NCBI RefSeq assembly: GCF_001649575.2
Contig: NC_051434.1
Span: 13,639,919 to 13,703,918, forward strand
Reading direction: 5' to 3'
From: Kryptolebias marmoratus
Taxonomy: Eukaryota; Chordata; Actinopteri; Cyprinodontiformes; Rivulidae
Length of the DNA stretch: 64,000 bases
Part shown: piece by piece, positions 11,837 through 31,103 of the stretch
Layout: each line of letters opens with the position of its first letter
Position numbering within the stretch: position 1 is the stretch's first letter
Made by a program: the position numbers and the translations under genes
The notes under the pieces: generated by a model
Told to the model about the DNA's origin: nothing
What the model saw: the letters and a program-made list of their open reading frames with translations, nothing else
Databases searched by the model: none

Positions 11837-12514
11837 ACAAGGGAGATTCATTCAACAAAACAGCTCCTGTCGCTTATTGAGTTGAAGAAGCAAATTCCAC
11901 AGAGAAATGAATGGGCACAACCATCTAGCTGATTTCAGTCCTGAAATGAAAACTTTTTAAGACAATATCAAGACTGGAGGTCTTAGTGAATGTTACAGGA
12001 CCATGTTTTGGAAACTCAATCTTGGATGTGAGCCATTCCTGGAAATCTGCTGTGGATCTTCTGATTAGAAGACATCCTGAATGTAACGACACAGTATGTT
12101 CAGCAGAACCTGAAAACACAACAATGCTTTTGTCTTCCTCTGGACTTTCCTCCGTGTGTTTTCCATCTGCGCTGAAGGCCTGTCGTCACAGACGCACTGA
12201 AGGGTGAGGGTCCATTACTTTGCGAACAAGACTCGTCATTGTTCCCATCCGAAGTTCGGCCACAAGGCATTGTGGGAAGAAGAGATAGAAGGGGTGGAGG
12301 CTTGTGTCAGATTTCTGCGGAGAGGATGGAGGGCTTTCTGTTTCCTGTTTTGTGCTGCGTGGCTCTTCCTGCTCAGGAAACGGGGCGGCAGGTCATCTAA
12401 TGTGACCCTTCGCACGGCAGCGGCCCGCGATGATGAGGACAGAGAGACGAAACTGAACCAGCCCATGTGGTAATTCATTTTTGTTGATGGGTTTTTTTTT
12501 TTTTTTTTTTGCAG
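10894..12514 (+). other. Probable wipf3 intron 1
   Basis: No exon is recognised. It contains a (CA)n microsatellite at 11794-11834. A moderately GC-rich part (12250-12440) ends shortly before the acceptor, a T run followed by GCAG, at 12514. Confidence 0.4.
11794..11834. repeat. (CA)n microsatellite
   Basis: About 20 uninterrupted CA dinucleotides, apart from one T near the start, lie in the probable wipf3 intron 1. Confidence 0.9.
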
Positions 12515-12533
12515 GTATCTGAAGCTTACAGGC

Positions 12534-15500
12534 ATGCCAGCCCCACCTCCTNNNNNNNNNNNNNNNNNNNNNNNNNNNNNNNNNNNNNNNNNNNNNNNNN
12601 NNNNNNNNNNNNNNNNNNNNNNNNNNNNNNNNNNNNNNNNNNNNNNNNNNNNNNNNNNNNNNNNNNNNNNNNNNNNNNNNNNNNNNNNNNNNNNNNNNNN
12701 NNNNNNNNNNNNNNNNNNNNNNNNNNNNNNNNNNNNNNNNNNNNNNNNNNNNNNNNNCCCCCCCCCCCCCACACACACACACACCTACACCCACACAGAG
12801 GAGCACAAAGAGCAGACTCTCAGTAGCAGAGGGGTGTTATGTTTCCACAGCAGTGTCCTCATGTTAAATGAGCTGCTGCGCGAGGCAAACTGAAGATGTA
12901 ACTCGATGGGTTCTGAGCGCGACAATAAACTAAACGACCCATTATATACAAATCCATCAGAAAACTGTTCAGTTAATTGTGAAAGCTCTTGAAATGTGAA
13001 AACTGAATGTTGATCAGTTTTATATGCACGTTTATTTGATAAATTAGTCCAGAGTTTTTGCAGCTCTTTATTGTTTGTATTTTACAGGAGACTGCTCAGA
13101 ATCACAAGCAGAACCTTTGAACAGGAAATGCGCAGAGGCCTCGGGGGGGCACTGACCTCGTCGCCTCCTAGGTGTCTGAGAGCATTCAGAGTCTTTATCG
13201 TTTCTGATAACAGGCTGAAAACAAACCTTGGCATCGCTGGGGTGTTTTCAATCCAGTCAGTTTGTTGTTGTCTTCATCTCGTCCAGCAGTAAGGCAACGT
13301 AAAGAGAGAGTAAAACACAATTAGCAAGGTTGAAGATGATCTTTTAACTCTAAGAGATAAGACGCATGCATGTTGCCCGCTGAGTTCGGACCCTATCAGC
13401 TGATAACTTCAGACCTGTCTCCACGCCATCACCTTAGCCCTTCTGGGTGACCATACAGAAAAGTTATTGACCTCAGCTGGTTCTCAGTTGACTCTCGGGT
13501 CCTGCCATCCTCCCACTGGCTAAACAGGAATACCACATGCACAGCATTGTCTGCAGGAAAGGCCTGCCTCAGTCCAGCTGTACCAAAGCAAGGCACCCCC
13601 CCCCCCCCNNNNNNNNNCCCCCCCCCCCCCCCCCATCATTTTATCTGATGGTGAGAGAAATATCCCTGTGCACACGTGGGTTTACTCCGGGTACTCCGGT
13701 TTCCTCCCACAGACCAAAAACATGCATGTTGGGTTAATTGGTAGCTCTTAAATTTTCCCTAGGTGTGAGAGTGTGGATGGTTGTTTGTCTGGTTTATCTC
13801 TGTGTCCCTGCGATGGACTTGCGCCCTGTCCAGGGTGTCCCCCGCCTCTCGCACAGTGACTGCTGGAGACATCCTGTTCAAAAGATTCTTCTGTTTTACA
13901 TAAATGTAAAAAAGTCTTCCTTCATATCATAAAAACTTCTACCATTCATTAGCTGAACTGAGATGACTTCTAAAGTTAATCAGCTGTAGACGTACATCCA
14001 CTAATTACTTTCTGGAAGTTTCAATGAAATTCCTCATGAGATATTTTGCTAACAGACAGATGAAGTAACAAATGTACAAATGTAAACACAAATGATATGA
14101 TTGCCCCCTTTTTATGGCAGCAGACATTAAAAATACCATACTATAACAAACACTGGTTAAACTGAAAAAGATCATTAAATTTCTACGGGGCTGCCACTAA
14201 TAGTGATCATATTTGATGATAAAGTGTCAATATCAATATTTCTTGTAGACACATATTTTTTAATGAAATTATCTTTTCATTTCTTAAACATTTCAACTTC
14301 AAAACACCGTTTAAAATTTCATTAATGCAAGGCTTTCACCAATTTTCTCTCTGAAAACCAATTCTTCCTCGTGTCTTAGAAACATTTACCCTTAATAAAT
14401 AAAACATATGTTCTAATTGTTTGTAGATCAAGACTGATTGGAATAATGAGTGTGATTGGCGCAGTCTGTCTCTTCCTGTCGTGTCAGGGAATGAATAAAA
14501 CAACAACATTCTGCTGTCAGGAATGCATAATGATGCAGATTGAAGGAAACTCTGAGATCTGATTCAGTCAGGCTCAGTTGGGTAAATGCTTATTAAGCAT
14601 TTATTGTACTTATTATGGTTTAGAACAAAAATCTTCCTCCTTGGTGTTGATGATCACGTTTGGATGTAGAACGTGTGTTTGTTGACATTTGATCCCAGAG
14701 ATTATTGTGTTTTATGAGAACCGATGGACTAAAAGTTATTTTTTTATGATGAAAATGACAGAGCATCACCCAGAAGTCCTCTCACTGACATACACATTTA
14801 TTTGGTCCTGAGATCAGAACCTGATTTTAAACAAGAAATGATGTCAGAGCAGCACAGAGCGCTGGATTAGGTGAAGAGCTGCTGGGAGAGAGGATTTCAT
14901 CCCAAATGAATGCTTCTGATCCGTTTTATTCAGATTTAGTCTTTTTTAGTATAATAGGTTTTAATAAATGAGTCATATTTGATGATGTCGACCATGATAA
15001 TGAGTCAATGTTTTCTGCATGGATTTACGCTGTTTCTGTGTTGTCTAAGTAGACTTCATTGTATCAGTATCCTTCAGAAACCTTAAAGCTGCAGTCTGGA
15101 GGTGGAGGAGGTGGAAGGAATGCCTTGTTGGCTGACATCCAGAAAGGAGCCAGGCTCAGGAAAGCCACACAGGTCAACGACCGCAGCGCTCCTGTTGTAG
15201 ATCGTGAGTTCAACACATTTCCATTCACCAGCCTCACTGTAGGGATGTACATCTGACTGAGCTTCTCACTGGGGGGGGGAGCAGTGTCTCTGATGGTGAA
15301 AAGTCCATGAAGGATGAAAGTGATGGACAAGGGAGGGGAAGTGATAATGTAGGTCAGTAGGAAAATGTTGTGTATGTTGGCTATATTTGAACACGCCCAT
15401 AAACAGGTCAGTGTACACAGGGACATAAAAAGTAAGTAAGCAAAGAATAAGGTTTGGTAAATAACATTAAGTGGCATCATCTGGAGGTCACATATTTGGT

Positions 15501-18500
15501 TACATTAGGTCCAACTACATGCTTTTTAACACGAACTAAATAAAACAAAGAGCACCAACTTGCCAAATGCAGCATTCTGTGGAGATGAGTTGAGTTTATT
15601 AAAAAACAAAACAAAAAAAAGCACCGTCTAGTTCAGCACCACTAAATGCATTGTTTGGAAATAGAAATAATAAGACATCAAACCTGTAAAAATGTGTGAT
15701 TGTGAAAGAGCTACAAAAATCTACAGCAAAGATTTAAAAGTATTTGTTCCAGGGATCATTTTAGAAGGGGAGTCAGAAAAAAAATTGCTTAAAAAGTAAA
15801 GAACACCGACATTTATATGACTTAACCCTCCTGAAGTCCTCATAACTGGGGAGAGGACGAGAAGCACTTTGGGTCCATTTGACCCGAAGGACATGGGAGG
15901 GGTAAACAGCAGGCATGAGCGAATCTCTGAATTTAAACTTTAAAGTTTTTCAGCTAAAATTTACCATTTTGGTCATGAACTGATTAACTGAGACCAGCTG
16001 AACCACATTAAAACACTTGGAACCTCTGAATCTGGTGGTGAAACAATATCTGACATGGTTATATTTTAAAATGATGCAAGTTTGATAAAACAACCTTCAT
16101 TTTCCATCTGATACTTCCTGATTAATTTGGTAGAGTTATAAACCTCCTCCTTAATTAAGTCCTAAAGTGAAATAATTCTCAAAATAGTCTAAAGTGTCTA
16201 AATTCCTTGCACGCATAATTCCAAACATATTCAAACAATCTGTCCAAAGATTTCTTCTTCTTTAGAAAAAATAATAACAAAAGTATTACTTGAGATAAAT
16301 ACAGGAATAATTGTAACTTTCAGTGCATTATCTGGTTAAATCATATTCAAAGTATTTACTTCAGAGTTATTTCTTGGAATATTATTCTCCAAATTTCTTA
16401 TTGTATTGTATTGTTTTCTTTGTATGATCAGAGCTTTATTTATTGAATTCAATTTAATGTAACACTCCTGTGTATTTTATGGTTTTCTTCAGAGCCCAAG
16501 TCCAAAGCTGGAGAAATATGTGGAAATGTTGGTGCTTCTCAGGGCTCCTCAGGTGGGCTGGGACCCATCGGACCCTCTTTAAGTGGCCTGTTTGCAGCAG
16601 GCTTTCCCACCCTCAGACCTATAGGACATAGAGACTCAGCAGGCAAGACCTCAGGTTGGTGCAGTGGGTCATAATTTAATAAACTGATGCATTTCTGATG
16701 ATCATCTAATGACCAAAATGGCTCCTGTGTGTGTGTTTAGTGTCTCGATCGAGCTCAGCAGCCTCCCTGAGACCGCTGTGGAACCCGCCCACGTCAGCTG
16801 ACCCGACCGCTCAAGAGTCTCACAAGGCCGCAGAGATGCAGCGGATGCTCACCTCCTCCTCCTCGGCTCCTCCCTCCCCCTCCCACAGCAACAAGCACCC
16901 GCCTCCTTTCATCCAGCACCACTCACCTCCGTCTCATCCCTCTGCTCCTCCTCCTCCTCCTCCGCCTCCCTCATCCATCCCCGGGGACCGCTCCTCGGGC
17001 TGTTTCTACCCACCGCTTCCCTCAGAAGCGTCAAAGTTCCCAATTCTGCGCGACAGCCTCCTGGGACCTCCTCCTCCGCCACCCCCTCCACCTTTACCGC
17101 CACCCTTCAACCCAAGCTGCCCATCCACGCTGCCTCCACCCCCACCCAAAGTGGCGCCGGTGCCCTCACCAGCTATGCGCTCACTGCCGCCGTCATACCC
17201 CTGCAACGTTCCCACTCGACGGCCGCCTGCTGTGCCCAGAGGTTCAGGTCAGTGGGATTTTCCACAGCTTTTCTGCATCAAAGACAGATACTGATTAAAC
17301 TGTCACGATTGTTGAAGAACTGCGAAGGACTTGTTGACAGTCGCTGGGTTTTAAGACAATGGACAAATTCTTTTACAGAACTTATGGTGGCTATGTAAAA
17401 AGGAATCATAAAAAAAAATCAGTTTGAATCAAAGCAATCCTGTTCTCTAAAGTGAGAAAAGTTTGAAGAAGAGCAGCCTGGAACCTGAAAGTTTTTTTTT
17501 AAAAGAGAGTTTCCAAGTGACAGAGATGGAGAGTGTCACCACAGTGGACAAGGAAAAGCAACGCTGCAAAGGAACCACTGACCAGATTTATCTGAGCAGC
17601 ATGAGTGGGAATTATTTCTACATAATACACTTAAGGTTCATTGTTTCCAAGACAGATTCCCACCTGTGGCTCTTGGTGGCACTTTATGACACATTGCTTT
17701 CAGATTATTGAACAAAAGTTGTTTAGGGAATAGTTAAGTCTTAGAGAGTAGTCAAAAGAGTAGTCAAAACTGAATGCACATCTCTAACTTTTGTGTTATA
17801 ATATCAATATATATTGATAAACAGCTGGCTGCAGTGTTAAAACTGGAAAGAAATCTATCAGTCTGTAAGTGAAATTCAACAAATCATTAAGATACTGATG
17901 AAGTTCCTTACTCCATCCTACAAAGATTTTCTAAAATATTCTGAAAGGATCACAAGTTAAACCACAAGACTGTGAGACGAGTAAGAAATTCAGCAGGTTG
18001 GACAGATGTCACACCTGGTCATTAAATCTAACAGCGTGTTGCATAACTTGTGTGTTTTTATAACAAATCACAGCTTTTTTTTTCTCCCCAGAGTAACAAG
18101 TCAGCATGAAAATCTCTTGTCTGTGTCAGCTGGCGTCACAAAACAGCACTGAAGTTTCAGGTTTCAGACCTAATTACCGATGTCTCGTTAACAGGGGTGG
18201 GTCGGCTGGCTCCTCCCCCAGCTCCTCCGGCACGCTCCCCCTCCACAGAACTGTCCATCCGCATTCCTCCTCCTCCACCACCTCCTCCTCTGCCCCCGTT
18301 CAGCCTCAGGAACGGACACCTGCACAGTCTGGGTAAGACTGGGGGGGCTATATGCAAAAGTAGACATATGTAAGGTGACATGCATGTGAAAAAATGTCCC
18401 TATAAAGGCTATAAGACATGCAGCCCATGTAGATAGAGTGGGACATTAGAGGGAAAGCAGCAATAATTTAAGTTCCAGCATATTAGACAAAAAGATGGAT

Positions 18501-19251
18501 TTATTGGGGTATTTAAAATTTAGGAAAACAATGAAAATAGCTGCCATCATGGGTACATTTATTCTTTTTACTTTTCATTTATTTTGACTTCCTCCAAGGA
18601 ATCCTGGTCTAGATGGCAGCATACATGCACACACATACGCACAAAAAGATTTATACACAAACTTTGTAATAAAACAGAACATAAACAATTTCAAATGATA
18701 ATACAATATTACATAAAACAGGGATAAAAGACTGGAGGGTATACAAATCCATGACAACTAAATTTAACACATTTTAGTACCAGAATTAATGAAAATAAAG
18801 AGAATCAAGTCCTTAAAAACAACAACAAAGCTATGGTAAATTATGAGTAGAGACTGTCTGGCAGTATTTGAATTATTACTCCAACTCCATTGTAAAGTGC
18901 AGAAAAGAAAAAAGGCAGTTTTGCCTCAATGAATTTTCATATTTGTTTGTTTTTGAAACTGAGGTTTGATTCAAGTAAAACTAACACAATGAAAGCGTTA
19001 ATTATTTATTTATTTTTTGACCTTAGCAGATGACTTTGAATCCAAGTTCCAGTTCCACCCTGTGGAAGACTTGCCCCCACCTGATGAGTTCAAGGCTTTC
19101 CCTCGGATCTACCCCAGCAAAGAAAACAGAGGTAGTCACGCACAGTACCCAATATTCTTCATCTTATTCTCAGACTTTAGTCTCACAGATTGTTTTTTTT
19201 TCTTTTACAGTGAATCCCAAGCCTCCCGTGATCAGAACACACCTCAGATGA
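12534..19251 (+). CDS. wipf3: WAS/WASL-interacting protein family member 3 (WIPF3/CR16), start exon broken by gap
   Basis: The WIP family binds actin through an N-terminal WH2 motif and N-WASP through a C-terminal motif, guiding Arp2/3-driven actin assembly. The start is ATG at 12534 (MPAPPP, the family's proline-rich opening) after a T-rich GCAG acceptor; the 206-N gap then removes the rest of that exon. Further exons: 15095-15203 (NALLADIQKGARLRKATQ, the WH2/LKKT-like actin motif, then NDRSAP), 16493-16654 (LSGLFAAGFPTLRP), 16741-17247 (proline-rich, many PPPPP runs for profilin/SH3 binding), 18195-18332 (PPPAPPARSPSTELS), 19030-19131 (DDFESKFQFHPVEDLPPPDE and YPSK, the N-WASP EVH1-binding motif) and 19211-19251 (stop TGA). 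All internal phases agree. The proline repeats are the likely cause of the gap. The order with prr15 and fkbp14 is as in human 7p14. Total length cannot be given. Confidence 0.9.
12552..12757. other. Assembly gap (206 N) inside wipf3 start exon
   Basis: The gap begins right after the codons MPAPPP and ends in a poly-C/CA run. It removes the rest of the exon and its donor site. The sequence just after it (12758-12796) is low-complexity and its coding status is unknown. Confidence 0.97.
13609..13617. other. Assembly gap (9 N) in poly-C
   Basis: Nine N are flanked on both sides by runs of C, which points to a collapsed homopolymer rather than missing unique sequence. Confidence 0.97.
13668..13872 (+). 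repeat. SINE-like dispersed teleost repeat
   Basis: This copy carries GGGTACTCCGGTTTCCTCCC, AAAACATGCATGTT and then the same 3' blocks as the copy at 1-196 (CTAGGTGTGAGAG, GTCCAGGGTGTCCC, CCGCCTCTCGCACAGTGAC). It is truncated before the usual TGGATGG tail. It lies in a wipf3 intron, sense to the gene. Confidence 0.65.
15826..15905. mobile_element. Possible piggyBac-like MITE fragment
   Basis: The stretch starts TTAACCCTCCTGAAGTCCTC and carries GGGTCCATTTGACCCGAAGG, blocks seen in a common teleost nonautonomous element with TTAA ends. The right terminus is not found, so this is a fragment at best. Confidence 0.3.
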
Positions 19252-20190
19252 GTCACGGACTCGCCCTCTTCGACACAAAACATCCTGAAAAGAACACGCT
19301 CTGTGTTTCACCGCTGACATATGACGGCTCAAGAAGAAAAAAAGCCACAGAGACTTTGTGTTGTTCCGAGTGTCTGTGCGTATGCAAGTGTCAAACAAGG
19401 TCCCGCTCTATTCAGACGAAGTGGCCTTTGACCTTTCCCATTGTGGAATGTTTTCAATGTGTGTGAGGAGGAGGAGAGCTTGCTGTTCTCGTACTCATAA
19501 ACTACTTACAGTCTTTACGTCAGTCCACACACTCCAGCAGCGTCTTTCATTAATTGTTTATTATCGCCTGTTGCCATGAAAGGGAGACAAGTCACGTAGC
19601 TGCCTTTGTCTGTTTGTCTGTTAGCAAAATATCACACGAACCTCTGAACAGACGTCAGTGAAATGCTCAGAAATTAATCTGTGGATGTGGATATACAACT
19701 GATTACCTTTTGGAGTCAACCCAATTCAAGATGGCCGTCACGGCTTATCAACCTGGGCGACCACAAAAATGGTTATAACTCTGCCATGGTTACAGACACA
19801 ACGATAAACTTTGGTGTGGTTGTAGCTGAGAGTCTAACAGATCACACTATGTCTTTTTTAAAATCTTTAACAAACAAGACAGCAGACAAGGAATTCCGTT
19901 TTCATTGTTTTTTTATTTTAACAATCTTAAACAACTTATAATCTTCATTACTTACAGATAGCTAGAATGCTAATTTAAGATTTTTGTAACAATGTATTAG
20001 TTTGTTCTGTTATAGTCTATTGTTTTTAAAAACTTGTATTTATCCAACTTTTGAACAAACCCTGTGAAGTTGTACAGCTTTTTTTTTTTAAAAAAGAATG
20101 TATAAACTAAGATTTGGTAAAGAGTGTTAAAATGTATTGTTGTCAGGTAGAATAGCCTTATAAAGATTTCAATAAACTTTATAAAACATT
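19252..20190 (+). other. wipf3: wipf3 3' UTR with poly(A) signal
   Basis: The first clear AATAAA after the stop is at 20171-20176. The UTR includes a dispersed repeat (19610-19890). It faces the fkbp14 3' end: a reverse-strand AATAAA candidate for fkbp14 lies at about 20362-20367, so the two genes end tail to tail within about 200 bases. Confidence 0.5.
19610..19890 (+). repeat. Dispersed repeat in wipf3 3' UTR
   Basis: The blocks TTAGCAAAATATC, TTTTGGAGTCAACCCAATTC, AAGATGGCCGTCACGGC and ACCACAAAAATGG recur at 55700-55920 and partly at 57860-57990. The tail block GGTGTGGTTGTAGCTGAGAGTC recurs at 57780. It has no coding capacity, and the class is unknown to me. Confidence 0.65.
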
Positions 20191-20432
20191 AGCTGCAGGC
20201 CAATATTCGGTTTCATTTTTAATCAGAGAATCAGATTGCATGTGGGTTTCTTTGTTACTATACTTAGTCACAGTGTTTGCATCGGTGCTGCTCTTTGTTA
20301 ATGGCGTTTTCTAAATGTGATGAAACTGACAGCTAGGAGATTGCTGGAATGTATCAGCTTCAGTGTTGGATTTTATTACCAAATAGTAAATTAAATATGC
20401 AGTTACCAGCTAGTTGTAACAGCTGAGAAGAC

Positions 20433-20448
20433 GGCGCCATCTGCTGGT
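20433..20448 (-). promoter_or_regulatory. CTCF-like motif, reverse
   Basis: The minus strand reads ACCAGCAGATGGCGCC, close to the CTCF core CCASNAGRKGGCRS. It lies between the wipf3 and fkbp14 3' ends. Occupancy is not known. Confidence 0.4.
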
Positions 20449-20924
20449 TCAGTGTGAAAATGACTTTAATGCGTCGTCAAATAAAACACAGATCACTTTG
20501 GTTTTAAAGTAGTCATTTACTGATACACACAATTTTTTTTTGTCTTATTTTCCTCCTGAGTTTTGCTAGTCCAGTCATTTTTCTAGATTTTAAGAAACAT
20601 AGATGTACTTTCATCCTTCAGCACACTTAAAAAAAAATAAAAAAGCACTTAATCCCTCAGTGTGTCTGTCGGACTGATTGTTTGTTCAGGATTTTTTTCA
20701 GTCAGCTGTAAAATGTTTCACCTATCCTGACCAGAAAATAGAGGAAACATTTCTAACATGGAGCTGACACTTTTCTTTTTACAGAAGGGTTGTTTTTTTA
20801 AATTTTTTTAGGTTGGGGAAACTTAGGCTCCCAGTTTCACAGACTGCCCTGCCTCACTTAAACATAAAGTTTCAGACATCATGAGAGTCTTTACAAGAAG
20901 GCCGCTGGATTTCCAGCCACGGCG

Positions 20925-23654
20925 TCAAAGCTCGTCATGTTTGTACGTGAACTCCCTCGAGGATATGTAGCCGTCCTTGTTCTTGTCCTCCTTGGCAAAG
21001 ATCTCCTCGGCCATGGTCTCGTGCAGAGTGTCGTTGGGAGGGTAGCCGTGAAGCTCGAAGTCTTTCTTCAGATACGCTTTTACCTAAAAGACGGAAACAA
21101 AAAAGAGAGGGGATCATTTAAAGTGAGACTCAGAGCAGAGCTGCGGATCTCAAAAGTTTAGTGCAAGTTTTATTATGTGCAATATTCATATTGTAATGAA
21201 TTACAGACACAAACTGCCTGATAATAATAATAATATTATGTTTAGCAAACAGAAGGACCTCCTGATGCTCATGGCCAGTTTAGAAAAACGCAATTAGAAT
21301 GTTTTAGGAGAGGAGTAGGGAAAATGTTAGTACATTCAACGATATTATTGAATGTTTTTCTAATATCGTGCAGTTTTAACTATTTTACAGATATTCACTG
21401 TATTGTATAGTAATTATTATGCACTCATTGACAAACTTAGTTCATTTTCAAAGGAAAAAGTAGCATTTATGACAAACATTTTCAATCAAAATTTACTAAA
21501 CAAGGAAAACTTACAGAGGGCTGTGACCCACCAAGACTTAAGCTACTACCTCACTGTGTTGTGACTGTTAGGGACTAGTTAGAGACACAAAATTGTGAGA
21601 AAATATGCAGATTTTCATCTGGAAACACATCGAATTGGTCCTTACAATTCATTTGTGTATGCACGTAATTGCAAATAAATTTCTGAAAATGATATGCAAG
21701 TGTTTTTCTTGCAATTTACTCACAAAGTGTCCGGATTTTATCTTCTTTAGACGCTTATCAATTCTCATTTTATTCCTAGTTTTGTCACAATTTGGTTTCA
21801 TAAGTCACCAGACCCTCTAAAATTTGTAATTTGTCTCCGACACTCGCAGCCCAGTGAGACAGCGACTTTAGAGGTTAAGAATCAGAGACTAACTACAAGG
21901 AGTGCAGACTGAGTGACTAATTCGACATAAAGGTTTGCGGATTCTCGTCTTCACCTCATCTTTGGAGAGCCTCCAGTCATCATTGAGGTCCATTTCCTGG
22001 AAGGACTCATGTGACCTCGGACCATTTCTGATTTCCATGACCTCAACGATGAAGGTCAGCGTGCTCTCAGGTGGGATCTTACCTGACCACAGACAACATG
22101 ACAACGGGTCAGCTGAAATAAAGACTTTATAAAAACATGCATCATTATAAAGACTAATGTTAATAGCAAACTTAGTCTGCTTTAGTAGTTCTATCAAGTT
22201 TTTTGTGTTGTTGCGTTAGTGTAGTTTGTGCTTACCAGAGAGAAAGCAGAGCGCTGTTTGCATGCTCCATGCTGACACAAAGTGGACTAATGTCACTGAA
22301 TGAAGCCAGTATTCAGTGTGGGAGTCCTAAGACACCGTTCAAAGCAAGACAGAGAAGTATGACACGCGGCCCATTCATGACATGCACAATACCCTTTTGA
22401 TATTTTTACAGAGTTTAAACTACCAGCAATTGAAATACTAAATTTCAGAGACTAATCGGTGCAGCAGCATGCAGTGGATAAAAACAGAGATGGGTCCACT
22501 ACCTTTTCCTTCTTTACCGTAGGCCAGTGCTGGAGGTATCACCAGTTTCCTCTTCTCTCCAGCGCACATGTCCTGCAAGCCTAAGTCCCAGCCTTTGAGG
22601 ACTTCTCTGATGCCCAGAGTGAACCACATCGGCTGCTTGTTACCGTGGTTGCGACTGTGGGTCAAATGCAAGAAAGGAATCTGGAGTTTTATTTTCTTCT
22701 TGTGTAGTACTGCATCCTACTGTATTGCATCATATTACATACAAAAGACTAGGATATAATACTATATAAAAAAAAACTTTATTGTCCCCATGAAGAAACT
22801 GGCTTTGGGTGACAACAATGGAGACTATTGCTCCAAGCTTGATTGAAGGGATGCAATGAAATTATTACCCCACTGTATGAAATATTTTTTAGTAAACAGT
22901 AATATTTGAAATATTATAAATACTAGGCAGGAATCATTGAGCAAAAATGCACTAATTAATGAACCACAAGGACTGTGATCAGTTTTTATAGGGGCTGTTT
23001 TTCCTTAAGAACTGAAAAAAAGTTAATGTGAAAACATAACTGAGGTAGATTATCACATGGTGTGATGCCATTAAAGAAAACACAAGTTTGATGGAGAAAA
23101 GTGGCATACATGTCTCAATCCATGCATCTGTCAACCTATCTATCATTATTTCAAACCAGAGGGGGCTCACAGCTGATCCCTGATGTAATCCCCACCCCCA
23201 CCTTCAGCCTATCTGTCACTCCTACCGCACATCCCAGCACAATCTCACTGCCCTACATGTCCTGTACTATCCTTATCAGAAAATCCTGGCCCACAACCCC
23301 TTATTTAAACTTTGATCACCCTGGTTGGGTCAGCTTTCTCAGACACTCTGTGCTAAAACTGCGCACACAAAGCCACGGGCCATTTATAAATTAGTCGAAC
23401 TCACCCTTTAACTTGCAACGAGCGTTAAAGTTTTGCTTTTAACCAGCCACGAACCAGTACCTGGAGTGAAACATGGTCCCGTTCTCGAAGAACCCGTCGT
23501 GATGCACCAGCAGCATGTCTCCGTACTTGGACTTCCGGCGACAGATGAAGGGCCTGTGCAGGACTTGTGACTCCAGCTCGGCCTCGGGCAGCTTCCCGCC
23601 GCTGACGGAGGCCAGAGCCGAGGAGCAGAGCCAGCTCAGCACCACCACCAACAT
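20925..23654 (-). CDS. fkbp14: FKBP-type peptidyl-prolyl isomerase FKBP14 (FKBP22), ER lumen
   Basis: This is an ER-lumen prolyl cis-trans isomerase that helps fold procollagens; human loss causes kyphoscoliotic Ehlers-Danlos syndrome. Exons on the minus strand are 23461-23654, 22503-22654, 21955-22082 and 20925-21083. They sum to 633 bases, 210 residues (human 211), with all phases consistent. The start MLVVVLSWLCSSALA is a signal peptide. The FKBP domain (about 38-135) has GWDLGL and the IPPALAYG active-site strand, with a sequon NGT at 58-60. Two EF-hand loops follow (DLNDDWRLSKDE and DKNKDGYISSRE). The protein ends in HDEL, the ER retrieval signal. A MITE-free intron 1 carries a LINE relic at 23105-23310. 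Only intron 2 is under 500 bases. Tail-to-tail with wipf3; identification is very secure. Confidence 0.97.
23105..23310 (-). mobile_element. LINE reverse-transcriptase relic (short)
   Basis: The plus strand reads GGCTCACAGCTGATCCCTGA, then CCCCACCTTCAG and CATGTCCTG. This is the same block, diverged, as 25650-25760, and matches the antisense of the reverse-transcriptase region of a common teleost LINE. It lies in fkbp14 intron 1, with frames broken. Confidence 0.5.
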
Positions 23655-23714
23655 GCTGACACCTCCAACTTCAGAGGTGGGGGGCAGACAGGAACCAACA
23701 ACACCCGGCAGCTC

Positions 23715-23800
23715 CTCTCTACGTGGCACAGACGCTTCATTATACGAGTCTCCTCTGATTGGCTGCTTCCCACATCGGCCCCGCCTACAACCCCTCCCAC
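23715..23800 (-). promoter_or_regulatory. fkbp14: fkbp14 promoter
   Basis: Reading on the minus strand toward the start codon there is a GC box (GGCGGGGCC), a CCAAT box (AGCCAATCAG, 23755-23764) and a CCACGT core (about 23719-23725). CCACG is half of the ER stress response element, which would suit an ER folding enzyme, but its distance from CCAAT is about 31 bases rather than the 9 of a classical ERSE. No convincing TATA box is seen. Confidence 0.45.
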
Positions 23801-24597
23801 CTTTTTCATAACTGATGAAAAGACGTCCTCCTTGTTGTCATACTGCACTTTATTACATTAAAAGTCATGCAGAAACTCACCAAGTCTCTGAAACCATTGT
23901 TCTGTAACTTCTCATGCTGCAGGAGGGATCGCGGCTTCGTTTATTTTCTTTTGACATTATTTGCACATTCTTTTCTACCGGGGCCTCCAATTGGTTTGTA
24001 CTTTCAAAGCGGCTTAACAGTTAAAGCAGTCTGTTGTGCACTGATTTACATGCATGACCACAACTCATAAATATATATTCTGTAATACTTTGCACAGGAA
24101 TTAACATATTCACACACCCCTGATCTGCATTCAGCTGTGTTCATGGCACCTATAAGTATTTTTTTTCTTCACTCCTGTATTAAAGAGTATGTAGCTTATT
24201 TCTGCGTTAACAGTCGGCAAGTCATACACATTGTAAGAGCTTCTATAATACAATCATTACATTCTTAAAATGAACCCCCCCACCCTCCTTAAACATCTCC
24301 AGTGTTTGTAACAGTGCAGCAGCCGATGGTGTGACGGTAGCAAAGAGCTCTTCTCCGAGGCAGATTAAACCTACAAGGGGACAGCTGATTTAAAAAAACA
24401 AAACAAAACAAAACTGACTTTTCAAGACTTTGCTCAGAGCAGGCACAATAACATCCCTTCAGTAGTATCTGTCTCTTATTCTCAGTCCATCACTCGTTTC
24501 ATAGGGAGTGAAACTTCAGCCGTTAACCTGAAGCACGAGCTCTGCCATCAGAAAAACAGGAAAAAATCCACCGCGGCTGATGTTGAAACGGGCGAAA

Positions 24598-31087
<6,490 letters not shown>

Positions 31088-31103
31088 GCTTCCTTTGTTG
31101 CTC

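Larger units (their letters stand above)
12758..15094 (+). other. wipf3 intron after the start exon
   Basis: It contains a second small gap (13609-13617, flanked by poly-C) and a SINE-like copy (13668-13872). No further exon is recognised; an acceptor-like TTTTACAG near 13088 leads to no family-like frame. Confidence 0.5.
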
